Source: Pleurocapsa minor HA4230-MV1 (GTDB lineage Bacteria > Cyanobacteriota > Cyanobacteriia > Cyanobacteriales > Xenococcaceae). From it: 64,000 nt of DNA. Positions 1-6,449 of the stretch are shown here, one piece after another (position 1 is the stretch's first letter; each line of letters begins with the position of its first letter). Below the pieces are notes generated by a model that ran no database searches, was not told the origin of the DNA, and saw only the letters and a program-made list of their open reading frames with translations. Position numbers and translations under genes: made by a program. Location: assembly GCA_019359095.1 (NCBI GenBank), contig JAHHHZ010000024.1:231994-295993 (forward strand), written 5' to 3'.

Positions 1-80
1 TTTTTGTCGATCTTTTGGAGCGATCGCCAAGGTAGGAAGCAGTTCATTCGTCATAAAATAAATTTCATATTTCCTTTTAA

Positions 81-1289
81 TTAATTATTGGCTTTAATCA
101 GTTCATAAAACAAGATCCTCGTGGCTTTAAACAGAATTCTAATTAAGCTATCTTTACCTTTAACGGTTTTTCTCAGTTCTTGATAGCGATCGCTTAATTG
201 TTTACCAATGTCGTTGCCGATTAAATTCCCTTTACGAGATACCAGACAATAAGCCCAAGCGTAAAGGTGAGATCTAACCATCGAGTTACCGTGAAACTTG
301 CGCTCAAAGCTTCCCCCTGACATGGAATAGCTAAAAGATAAGCCTAAACAAGCTTGGAACTTTCTTAAAGAGCGATCGCGCTTTTGGCGTTTACCTTTGC
401 TAGTTTCATATTCAATCCACGATTGACCATCTACTAAAAATTTATCGATTGGATAGAGATTAATCAACAAAATTGCCCTGCAAGAAGTGGCAAACTTAAA
501 GCGATCAAACACTTGGTTATAAACATCAAACTGAGGTAGTGCAATTAAATTGTCAAGTTCTTCTAAATGCTTGCTATATCTAAGTTCTAAGTCAATAATT
601 GTCTGAGAATGATGGCGCGTATAAGTGCTTATTTGTATGCCTAATTCTGGTGCAATAGAAAGCTTGTACTTATTGTCATATCTAAAATTGGAGTGGTTAA
701 AAGCTAACCAATAAATAATTGGCGTATAACCTTTTGTTGTCGATCGCGTCATGGTGTGACGTGCGATTTCAGGGAATTCATAGCTTAATCTCTGACGTAA
801 TTGTGAAACTAAGTTGGTTCTTAGTTTTTGGAGCTGTTCTTTTTGATTAAATAACCCTCTAATTCTCATGATAGTTAGATCGTGGTTTAAATTGATAAAC
901 CGCTTTTGCCCGTGAATATTGACAAACTGTGGATCGAAATAACAAGCTGTCAGACACAAAGCATCTTCCTCATCACGTTTGTTAGTAAATCCATAATGGG
1001 AGCGTTGACCAGACAAGTCTGTATGCCCGATCCAATAAATGAGAATGTCATATTTTTGTGCGACCATTACCCAAAATTGACTGTACCAATAGCCCGTTGG
1101 TTCTAAAACTATACCCGTTGGCTTGAGGGATAGTAATTTCTCTACGCCCAATCTAGAACAATCGACTTTGTGGAATTGTTTGGTATTTTTTAGCTGTTTA
1201 TAGCGCTGCTGAATGTTATCAGGAAATTCAGATATACAGCACAAAACAGCCGATCCGCGACCGACATCAAGCCCGATTATTCGATTCAT
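81..1289 (-). CDS. IS110-family-like DEDD transposase
   Basis: The 402-residue protein has the IS110 layout. An N-terminal RuvC-like fold shows D8 (GLDVG), E63 (GIVLEPTGYW) and the K/R-D-x-x-D pair near D106/D109 (KRDEEDA). The C-terminal third carries SMSGGSFERKFHGNSMVRSHLYAWA (shown here only as the block around residues 325-350), which resembles the Transposase_20 region with its conserved serine. IS110 enzymes move DNA without terminal inverted repeats and use a structured RNA made from an element end. Length is normal and the frame is intact. I could not define element ends, and the gene could be a resident of the neighbouring mobile element. The family call is firm, the element boundaries unknown. 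Confidence 0.8.
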   Translation of the reverse strand: MNRIIGLDVGRGSAVLCCISEFPDNIQQRYKQLKNTKQFHKVDCSRLGVEKLLSLKPTGIVLEPTGYWYSQFWVMVAQKYDILIYWIGHTDLSGQRSHYGFTNKRDEEDALCLTACYFDPQFVNIHGQKRFINLNHDLTIMRIRGLFNQKEQLQKLRTNLVSQLRQRLSYEFPEIARHTMTRSTTKGYTPIIYWLAFNHSNFRYDNKYKLSIAPELGIQISTYTRHHSQTIIDLELRYSKHLEELDNLIALPQFDVYNQVFDRFKFATSCRAILLINLYPIDKFLVDGQSWIEYETSKGKRQKRDRSLRKFQACLGLSFSYSMSGGSFERKFHGNSMVRSHLYAWAYCLVSRKGNLIGNDIGKQLSDRYQELRKTVKGKDSLIRILFKATRILFYELIKANN

Positions 1290-1314
1290 GTATTATGGAA
1301 GTTAGATAAAAAAT

Positions 1315-1392
1315 AAAAATCTCGGATGGCTTGTGAAACTCCCAAAGGTAAATTACCTTTTTCCTTTTATAAGCACTTTGTTCGAGATTTTT
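1315..1392 (-). ncRNA. Structured leader upstream of the IS110-like gene (possible bridge-RNA region)
   Basis: A 10-nt arm (1315-1324) pairs with 1383-1392. Inside it lies a 17-nt palindrome at 1344-1360 (8-bp arms, one-base centre). The structure ends 26 bp upstream of the transposase start. IS110 elements are known to encode their guide RNA in the non-coding end beside the gene, so the position fits, but the guide loops were not identified. A transcription attenuator is an alternative. Confidence 0.35.
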
Positions 1393-1514
1393 TAATGGGA
1401 ATTTTGGCTTAGGAAATATGAAAGCACTGAGTTTAACTACTGGCTTATTTCTTAACGAAAGCCAATACATCCCATACAGGATAGGTTGGAATTACCCCGC
1501 GACTATAGTGATTA

Positions 1515-1748
1515 CTAAAGTTTCGATCGCTGTTCCAAAGCGATACTCATCAGGCGGTTAACTTCATTTTTGACTAAAACAATTGCTTGCTCGATATCAT
1601 CTTCTGTACCCACAAAAGTATTATCTGAATCGGCTACCTGAATAAAATAGCGATGTGTACCGTTACTTAAAGTGAGTGAACCACAGACTGTAAAAGGACT
1701 ATCGGCAATGCGAGCGCCGATCTGATATTTTGGTTCATTCATCAACAA
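1515..1748 (-). CDS. Small hypothetical protein (77 aa)
   Basis: I do not recognise this protein. It is short, soluble and has no membrane segment. The middle (residues 20-45) reads like a small beta-rich fold. Its start overlaps the end of the upstream gene (1735-2007) by 14 bp, so the two are probably translated together. It lies between the transposase and the operator region, as the third gene of a leftward run starting at 2187. Small soluble proteins of this kind are common in plasmid and prophage modules. The function is unknown. Confidence 0.55.
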   Translation of the reverse strand: MLMNEPKYQIGARIADSPFTVCGSLTLSNGTHRYFIQVADSDNTFVGTEDDIEQAIVLVKNEVNRLMSIALEQRSKL

Positions 1749-2007
1749 AACTATCTTCCGAATTCATCATGTTGTTTATATATTCTATTTTTTGAGATGA
1801 GCTTAAAACTACGCCATATTTTTGCTTCATCTGTTGATCTTTATATGCCCAAAATGTTTCAATGCCATAAGTATCAATAAATGAGCGCATTAACCAGTAT
1901 GCACTACGGGTATTTGTGGCAGTAACAAACGCCATCCAATCAGTAAGGCTTTCTGGTGGTATATTTTGAGATCTCAACTTATGTAAATCGTAAATAATTT
2001 CACTCAT
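1735..2007 (-). CDS. Small hypothetical protein (90 aa)
   Basis: This protein is not recognised. It is mostly helical by composition, with several aromatic residues (WMAF, YWLM, FWAY) and an acidic C-terminus. There is no transmembrane segment or obvious catalytic motif. It begins 3 bp after the stop of the small gene at 2011-2187 and overlaps the next gene by 14 bp. That spacing makes a compact three-gene leftward operon. The gene arrangement opposite a repressor-like gene suggests an early or maintenance region of a mobile element, which is inference. Confidence 0.55.
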   Translation of the reverse strand: MSEIIYDLHKLRSQNIPPESLTDWMAFVTATNTRSAYWLMRSFIDTYGIETFWAYKDQQMKQKYGVVLSSSQKIEYINNMMNSEDSFVDE

Positions 2008-2010
2008 GGT

Positions 2011-2187
2011 TTAAAAAGGTGGTTGGTCAGATTCAATACCCAAAGCTTGTTCTACTTTAGATTTTAGTGATGCGATCGCCACTGCTTCATCATCATTCTC
2101 ATCTAGTTCTACCGATAGCTCAAGGCGTTCTGATTCATAGTTACCCAAGTTTTTTACTCGCTGGTAAGTTATTGTCTTAAATTTCAT
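2011..2187 (-). CDS. Small conserved-type protein (58 aa), easily missed
   Basis: The reverse strand from the ATG at 2187 reads MKFKTITYQRVKNLGNYESE and continues through an acidic stretch (ELDENDDEAV) to a stop at 2011. A GGAG ribosome-binding site lies 5-6 nt before the ATG. Short proteins beginning MKFKTxTYQRxxNLGNYESE, as I remember them, are common in cyanobacterial plasmids and prophage-like islands. Their function is not known to me. It is first in the leftward operon and divergent from the HTH gene, so the operators at 2295-2355 could act on it too. Confidence 0.65.
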   Translation of the reverse strand: MKFKTITYQRVKNLGNYESERLELSVELDENDDEAVAIASLKSKVEQALGIESDQPPF

Positions 2188-2294
2188 TTAACTCCATAGC
2201 TTTGTCGCTAGCAATCATAAGAGACAATTAAAGGCATCAAGTGTTTCAAAATTCCCGTTCTGAGGACGCTTGGTGTTTTTTGTTGTCTCAATAC

Positions 2295-2310
2295 ATGAAG
2301 TCTACCTCAT
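2295..2310. promoter_or_regulatory. Operator-like palindrome O1
   Basis: ATGAAGT-CT-ACCTCAT is a 7-2-7 palindrome with one mismatch. It lies 45 bp centre to centre (about four helical turns) from the perfect copy at 2340-2355. It sits between the divergent leftward operon and the HTH gene. Confidence 0.6.
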
Positions 2311-2331
2311 CTAGTTTCAAAAAACAAGATG

Positions 2332-2360
2332 TTGACTTCATGAAGTTTACTTCATATTAT
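2332..2360 (+). promoter_or_regulatory. Sigma-70 type promoter of the HTH gene
   Basis: TTGACT (2332-2337) and TATTAT (2355-2360) are separated by 17 bp, close to consensus. The -10 box overlaps the ATG at 2359. A transcript would therefore start near 2367, and translation must begin further in, most simply at the GTG at 2392. Confidence 0.65.
2340..2355. promoter_or_regulatory. Operator palindrome O2 overlapping promoter
   Basis: ATGAAGT-TT-ACTTCAT is a perfect 7-2-7 palindrome covering the spacer and touching the -10 box of the HTH promoter. A second overlapping palindrome, ACTTCATGAAGT, lies at 2335-2346. This is the arrangement expected for autorepression by the gene it precedes. Confidence 0.7.
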
Positions 2361-2391
2361 GAAAGATAATTCCAAAAAGGAAAAAACACCC

Positions 2392-2604
2392 GTGAGAGTA
2401 TTTAGAGAAGAGCTAGGACTAACCCGTGTTGAGCTTGGTAGGCGTATAGGGCTATCTGAAAGAAGTCTTGCTGATATAGAACTAGGTAACTCTACTCCAA
2501 AGCTTGAAACGGTTGTTGCGCTTGCTCGTGAATGCAAAAAGTCTCTGAAGGTAATGATCAAAGCATTAGGAATTGATGTATCTGGTATTCCTGACGATGA
2601 CTAA
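2392..2604 (+). CDS. Cro/CI-type HTH regulator (70 aa)
   Basis: This is a small XRE-type DNA-binding protein. The helix-turn-helix lies in LTRVELGRRIGLSERSLADI, followed by ELGNSTPKLETVVALARE, the typical third to fifth helices. An ATG at 2359 would add 11 residues. That codon overlaps the -10 box of a near-consensus promoter, so I chose GTG at 2392, which has AAGGA about 10 nt upstream. The two matching palindromes in the promoter point to autoregulation and control of the divergent operon. It is probably the master repressor of the element (inference). Confidence 0.8.
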   Translation: MRVFREELGLTRVELGRRIGLSERSLADIELGNSTPKLETVVALARECKKSLKVMIKALGIDVSGIPDDD

Positions 2605-2605
2605 A

Positions 2606-2644
2606 AACAGAGGCTCGTAAAATTCAAGCCTACGAGCCTCTGTT
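2606..2644 (+). terminator. Strong hairpin after HTH gene
   Basis: A perfect 14-bp stem (2606-2619 with 2631-2644, AACAGAGGCTCGTA and its complement) has an 11-nt loop. It begins one base after the TAA at 2602-2604. No T-run follows, so it may act as a transcript-end stabiliser or partial terminator that limits read-through into 2675. Confidence 0.6.
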
Positions 2645-2674
2645 AACCAATTCAATGTTGATTAAATAATAACA

Positions 2675-3397
2675 ATGACGTGGAATAAAAAAAACGATCA
2701 ATTTGCCCTAGCCTGTGGGTTAACAAGACAATCAACGTTGCTAATGCTCCGTTGGATACTAAGAAGAGCCAAGCCTAACGAAGTAGGTGAAATCGAAATT
2801 GACTTAAGGATATTTAACGCTTGGGTAGCTAAAAATCGCGGTAGACCATTTGACCCCAAAACAATCCGTGAAGCGATCGCTCAACTAGACGAAAAAAGTC
2901 AAGGACTAGTTTTAATCACAAAATCTTACACTCCGTGGATTAAGAAAATTCTCGTCCGACCGCTAGAAAATGTGTTGCAGAATAATGCCCAAGAACAGGG
3001 AAAATACCCCAAGCTGAAAACGTCCAAGCCTGTGTATAGCGATGCTTCAAAAGAAAAGCTCAATAGACTACTACAACATAATATATCTAAGCTTGCTGAC
3101 CTATTGAGTAAGATCGGTCTTATCTATAACCACTGTTCCTTAAAGCGTATTTGGGCAATTGCTGGACAAAAATTTGATGAAATAGAGCGCGGTATTGAGC
3201 TAATGCTCTATCAAAACAGCATTAAACCTGGATCGATAACTAATCCTCAAGCATGGTTAATCAGTTGTTTAAAGAATAGATGGTTTGAATCATTCGATTT
3301 AAACTACTCGCCAGATTTACCAAAATTTGAAAGCGTAAAAGAAATATCGCGCTTTGTCAGAGAAGTATTTCAAGGTGATAAATTATGTCCCGAATAA
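2675..3397 (+). CDS. Winged-helix, replication-initiator-like protein
   Basis: The 240-residue protein appears to have an N-terminal winged-helix part (residues 1-90, with STLLMLRWILRRA and FDPKTIREAIAQL), a charged linker (about 95-125) and a helical C-terminal part. The latter contains IKPGSITNPQAWLISCLKNR, like the 'NPxxWLxxxLxxxW' segment seen in DnaD-like and plasmid or phage replication proteins. I infer a role in starting replication of the mobile element or loading helicase. This is motif-level similarity only. The next gene overlaps it by 13 bp. There is no nuclease or ATPase motif. Confidence 0.5.
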   Translation: MTWNKKNDQFALACGLTRQSTLLMLRWILRRAKPNEVGEIEIDLRIFNAWVAKNRGRPFDPKTIREAIAQLDEKSQGLVLITKSYTPWIKKILVRPLENVLQNNAQEQGKYPKLKTSKPVYSDASKEKLNRLLQHNISKLADLLSKIGLIYNHCSLKRIWAIAGQKFDEIERGIELMLYQNSIKPGSITNPQAWLISCLKNRWFESFDLNYSPDLPKFESVKEISRFVREVFQGDKLCPE

Positions 3398-3630
3398 GTA
3401 GCAAAGTACCTGAACGTTATTTGGCAACAGCTAAAAAGCAAGCTATTAAGAGGATAAATCAAGGTGAGTATGTAAGCGCCTATGCTTACTTTGAATTTGC
3501 ATTGTTTGAACATGAAGCGTTCAAGCATCATCTTCCACTAACAAAAGCGATGCTGATAGCCAAAGAACTACAATCTGGATTAACCCTAGACAAAAACGTT
3601 TTAATCGAACATATCAAAAAAGATTTTTAA
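3385..3630 (+). CDS. Small hypothetical protein (81 aa)
   Basis: The ATG lies inside the end of the preceding gene and has AAGGTG as ribosome-binding site. The protein is basic at its N-terminus and helical, without membrane segments. It contains the segment GEYVSAYAYFEFALFEHEAF. I do not recognise a family. Translational coupling to the replication-like gene suggests a joint job. A strong hairpin follows directly. Confidence 0.55.
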   Translation: MSRISSKVPERYLATAKKQAIKRINQGEYVSAYAYFEFALFEHEAFKHHLPLTKAMLIAKELQSGLTLDKNVLIEHIKKDF

Positions 3631-3638
3631 CTAGTATT

Positions 3639-3664
3639 GGACTAGCAGACTTGTCTGCTAGTCC
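3639..3664. terminator. Intergenic hairpin
   Basis: GGACTAGCAGAC and GTCTGCTAGTCC form an inverted repeat with 12-nt arms and a 2-nt centre (effectively an 11-bp stem and CTTG loop). It lies 8 bp after the stop at 3628-3630 and 17 bp before the next ATG. It has no T-run. It may be a terminator or mRNA processing structure. Confidence 0.5.
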
Positions 3665-3681
3665 CCAATTGGAGCAAGCAT

Positions 3682-4041
3682 ATGTCAGAGCAATTGTGTC
3701 TCTTTAAGACTGATAGCGACAGCAATCCTGTGTCGCTATCAAATACTGATAGCGACATACAAACCAAGAAACAACAAGCGATCCAAAAATATCTAGACCG
3801 CGCGGTAGATAAAGAAACAACGGCTTGTGTGAGTAAATATTCTCCTGGTAAACGAAAAACAGAATACTATCGTTTGTCCTACCGCGTGGGATTAAAAATG
3901 AAACACATCCACATCAAAGGAGGTAGTACCATCGCCGAGCTGGCAAATTACCGAGCCAATGTTTTACAGGCAATGATTGACCGTGGTGCAGAATTATCAG
4001 AGGTACTAGCAGCGGTCGCGACTTTTAATAGTGGTGGCTAA
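3682..4041 (+). CDS. Small protein with basic YRxSYRxGxKxKHxHIxGG motif
   Basis: A 119-residue protein. The N-terminal 45 residues are Ser/Asp-rich and low in complexity. The core is KTEYYRLSYRVGLKMKHIHI followed by KGGST, then a helix. I have the impression that similar short basic modules are frequent in cyanobacterial mobile DNA, sometimes resembling integrase arm-binding domains. DNA binding is inference. A GGAG site precedes the ATG. Its last 36 bp overlap, tail to tail, the end of the leftward gene at 4006. Confidence 0.6.
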   Translation: MSEQLCLFKTDSDSNPVSLSNTDSDIQTKKQQAIQKYLDRAVDKETTACVSKYSPGKRKTEYYRLSYRVGLKMKHIHIKGGSTIAELANYRANVLQAMIDRGAELSEVLAAVATFNSGG

Positions 4042-4275
4042 TCGATAGTGAATGATTTTGCGACTACTATTATTTGAGATTGTTAATCTGATTAATTTTT
4101 CCTCTAAGTAGCCGAGCTTAACCAAGTGTCGGCAATGAGTATGAATTACATTGACGTGTTGGTCTATCAGCTTAGACAAAGCTACAGCACTAATCCAATC
4201 TGGATTTAACGCAAAATAGTCTTTAATTTGCTCGCGGTTAAAGATGCCTATTTCTTGCGCGGTCATTTTATCCAT
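4006..4275 (-). CDS. Winged-helix-like DNA-binding protein (89 aa)
   Basis: The sequence reads as a winged helix: VALSKLIDQHVNVIHTHCRH would be the HTH and LVKLGYLEEKLIRLTISNN the wing. I placed the start at ATG 4275, two bases after the stop of the recombinase gene (TAG at 4280-4278), which favours translational coupling. An upstream ATG at 4311 would add 12 residues. The partner position suggests a recombination directionality factor or a regulator of the integrase. That role is inference from context only. Confidence 0.55.
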   Translation of the reverse strand: MDKMTAQEIGIFNREQIKDYFALNPDWISAVALSKLIDQHVNVIHTHCRHLVKLGYLEEKLIRLTISNNSSRKIIHYRLATTIKSRDRC

Positions 4276-4277
4276 AG

Positions 4278-4856
4278 CTAAATACTCAGCGTGGCGATCG
4301 CTCGCTTGCATTCACGCGGATCGTTATCGAGATAATGTCTCACGGTCTGAATGTTCATGCCCATGGTTTCAGCAATAGTGACAATTTCAATCCCTGACTT
4401 TCTCAAGCTATTAATCACCCAACGGCGCGAAGAATGAGTTGAGTAACCAGATAAACCAAGTTCATCAAAAATAGCTCTCCAATACTTATCAACCGCGCGT
4501 AAACTGATATGCCCGATCTCACTATCTGAGGGAAATAAATAACCTACCTGTGACGCTGGCGTATAAGCTTCAAGATAAAACTTCAAATCTGGATGAACTG
4601 CTACTTGACGGGTAGCAGCCAATCCATGTTTTGTGGCTTTTCTCGTAGTCGCTGCAAAGGTAATAGTATCAAGTACTTGACCATTTTTATCATACACATC
4701 ACTCGCTTTTAACTGGACAATCGCGCCCATGCGTTCGCCCGTAAACAGCGAGATTTCAAAAATCAACCTTTGAGTCGGAGATTTGAGACGCGATCGCATT
4801 TGACGAATAATTTGCGGTGTCCAGATAGCCGCTTGACCTTTGCCGTGATTTTTCAT
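4278..4856 (-). CDS. Compact tyrosine recombinase/integrase
   Basis: The 192-residue protein is essentially a bare catalytic domain. Visible residues are the Arg in FTGERMGAIVQL, a Lys in TRKATKHGL, the H-x-x-R box in STHSSRRWVINSLRKSG, a later His in MGMNIQTVRHY and the nucleophile Tyr in RHYLD. There is no N-terminal core-binding or arm-binding domain, so it is much shorter than lambda-type integrases (about 350 aa). Small versions occur in cyanobacterial islands and plasmids. A perfect inverted repeat sits 12 bp upstream of its start and may be its target. Integration or resolution of this element is the expected job. Confidence 0.85.
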   Translation of the reverse strand: MKNHGKGQAAIWTPQIIRQMRSRLKSPTQRLIFEISLFTGERMGAIVQLKASDVYDKNGQVLDTITFAATTRKATKHGLAATRQVAVHPDLKFYLEAYTPASQVGYLFPSDSEIGHISLRAVDKYWRAIFDELGLSGYSTHSSRRWVINSLRKSGIEIVTIAETMGMNIQTVRHYLDNDPRECKRAIATLSI

Positions 4857-4868
4857 CTTTAAAAAGAG

Positions 4869-4906
4869 GTACTGGAATTGTATTCAGATATCTACAATTC
4901 CAGTAC
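4869..4906. repeat. 14-10-14 inverted repeat upstream of recombinase
   Basis: Two perfect 14-bp arms (4869-4882 and 4893-4906, GTACTGGAATTGTA and its complement) flank a 10-bp centre. The geometry resembles core sites of tyrosine recombinases (paired inverted arms around a short crossover). The GTACT half-motif recurs near 4946, 4978 and 5009. It could instead be an operator or terminator. Confidence 0.5.
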
Positions 4907-5030
4907 TAGCAACCAATTAAAAGTAAATATAAGTGGCTCAATAGTACCTGTAGCAATGCTTATCGACATCAGTAAAGGTACTTGTTCTATGTAGAAGCAG
5001 TACTAATTATTAATAGTTGAAATGGGCATA

Positions 5031-5055
5031 GTAGGAAAAATTAACTAATTTTCTA
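5031..5055 (+). promoter_or_regulatory. Hairpin just before the structural operon
   Basis: GTAGGAAAA and TTTTCTAC can pair with one bulged base around an AT-rich loop, ending 3 bp before the ATG at 5059. The only Shine-Dalgarno-like AGGA (5033-5036) lies inside it, more than 20 nt from the ATG, so the hairpin may influence first-gene translation. Confidence 0.35.
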
Positions 5056-5058
5056 CTT

Positions 5059-5433
5059 ATGGCAGATTTAACCCTAGCTCAAAGATTTGGTTCAAGCGTT
5101 GCTTTAAATGCGACTACTAAAGTTCTCTCAATTGATTTAAATAACCTTACTACCATCACTATCGCTGGCGTTAACTACGGTCTAAATATTTCAGCTTTGA
5201 CCGATGCCAATAAAAATGATTACGCTTCAAAAATCTTGTGGTCATTACTGCTTCTATCTCAAGCTAATCAACCCGCCGATAACAATGATGAGACGGTCAA
5301 GCTTTATATGACGAACCAAGGCAAGCGCAACATTACCCGCAATAGCGTAAACCAATTTGGCTATCAGCTATTGACGACCGCCTATCAAAACGATTCATTA
5401 GGCGTAACTTTAGATCCTGATAATATCTCCTAA
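5059..5433 (+). CDS. Small structural-type protein, first gene of fibre operon
   Basis: A 124-residue protein, soluble, rich in Thr, Asn and Leu, with no signal peptide. The first 45 residues (LTLAQRFGSSVALNATTKVL and on) look beta-rich. A helix (SKILWSLLLLSQANQ) and a further beta-rich part follow. I recall similarly built cyanobacterial proteins starting MADLTLAQ, of unknown function. Its TAA overlaps the next ATG as TAATG. The small size, uniform beta pattern and operon with a collagen-like fibre suggest a particle or surface subunit. This is inference. Confidence 0.6.
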   Translation: MADLTLAQRFGSSVALNATTKVLSIDLNNLTTITIAGVNYGLNISALTDANKNDYASKILWSLLLLSQANQPADNNDETVKLYMTNQGKRNITRNSVNQFGYQLLTTAYQNDSLGVTLDPDNIS

Positions 5434-6449
5434 TGGGTAACTGGCACTGTGTATCTTCAAGTTGTGCTGAGGTGGTTTATCAACAGTATGAACCGCCTAG
5501 AATTCGCTGGCGCTACCCAGGAGAAGTTTGGAAAGAAATAATCGGTACTGATTATTTGATTAAAAAACAAAATTGGTATGGTGGTCAAAATCCAAATATT
5601 CAATATCAACTTAAGTATGGCCAAGCGATTACTAGTAGCTCTGGATTTTTTGGATGGAGTATTTATTACTCAAATCAATCAACATTAATAACTCCGCCTA
5701 TCTCTAATGTAAGATTAAATATTGCGGGTAACCTAACTGAAGTATTAGAACATTGGGCGTTTAGATCTATAGGCTCTGGAAATCCTCCACCAGATGGCAA
5801 TAGGAATCGCTCTTATTCTGTAGATGTTGTTGACGCATCAAATGAATGGAAAAGATGGCTTACCATTACTAGCTCTAGCGGATTGAAAGTGTACGGTTTT
5901 GAACCTGCCAACGGTTCAATAGAAGAAAATGCTGGTAGTAACAACTGTACTTTTACAGTTTATAAAAACGACACAATAGTCTATCAAGAAACTCGCGAAT
6001 TCTGTCCTGAAGTTGAAAAAATACCTTGCAAACTTAGTGATGTTAGGCATTCAATCAAGATTGAAAAACTACCTTTTCTAGAAAAAGTTGAGGTAGTTCC
6101 TTATCAATACAGCGTTTACCGCGCTCCTGGTATTCCTGCACCAATAGTTCAAGCCGATCAAATTCCTGCTGAATGCCTAAATATCTACAACAACGCTATT
6201 TATGTTATTCCACCGTCTGGACAAGGTATATATCCTAACGCTACACCGTTTGATAGCTTTATTGCTCAAATCTGTTCATACCCTGGTTGCCCTGCTCCTG
6301 AATACACCGTAATTTGTGATTGTCAGTGTCAATCTTGTCCTGATGGCACTTGTCCGATTGAATGTGACGATCATATCTGTTGCTACAACGACTATGGTGT
6401 AAGCGTTGCCCAGATTCCTCAAGCTGATTATTGCGGAGGGAATTCATGA
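5433..6449 (+). CDS. Beta-rich protein with Cys-rich C-terminal tail
   Basis: A 338-residue protein without signal peptide. The body is rich in aromatic residues, Ser and Asn (for example IRWRYPGEVWKEI and WRKxYP-like patches), as in receptor-binding or fibre proteins. The last 65 residues hold about 14 cysteines in CxC and CxxC arrangements (CDCQCQSC, CPIECDDHICC). These could form a disulphide knot or bind metal. Translation is coupled at both ends: TAATG with the previous gene and ATGA with the next. No family recognised. A virion or extracellular role is inference. Confidence 0.6.
   Translation: MGNWHCVSSSCAEVVYQQYEPPRIRWRYPGEVWKEIIGTDYLIKKQNWYGGQNPNIQYQLKYGQAITSSSGFFGWSIYYSNQSTLITPPISNVRLNIAGNLTEVLEHWAFRSIGSGNPPPDGNRNRSYSVDVVDASNEWKRWLTITSSSGLKVYGFEPANGSIEENAGSNNCTFTVYKNDTIVYQETREFCPEVEKIPCKLSDVRHSIKIEKLPFLEKVEVVPYQYSVYRAPGIPAPIVQADQIPAECLNIYNNAIYVIPPSGQGIYPNATPFDSFIAQICSYPGCPAPEYTVICDCQCQSCPDGTCPIECDDHICCYNDYGVSVAQIPQADYCGGNS

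Noticed and set aside
906..1106. Open frame of 66 codons opposite the IS110-like gene
   Set aside because: Lies wholly in the antisense of a recognisable transposase and shows no family pattern.
1267..1470. 67-codon leftward frame upstream of the transposase
   Set aside because: No ribosome site, it overlaps the structured leader and the transposase start, and its composition is not protein-like.
2352..2561. 69-codon leftward frame opposite the HTH gene
   Set aside because: Antisense of a clear HTH gene.
4990..5060. Promoter for the fibre operon with clear -35/-10
   Set aside because: No pair of boxes at 16-18 bp was convincing; only the hairpin is reported.
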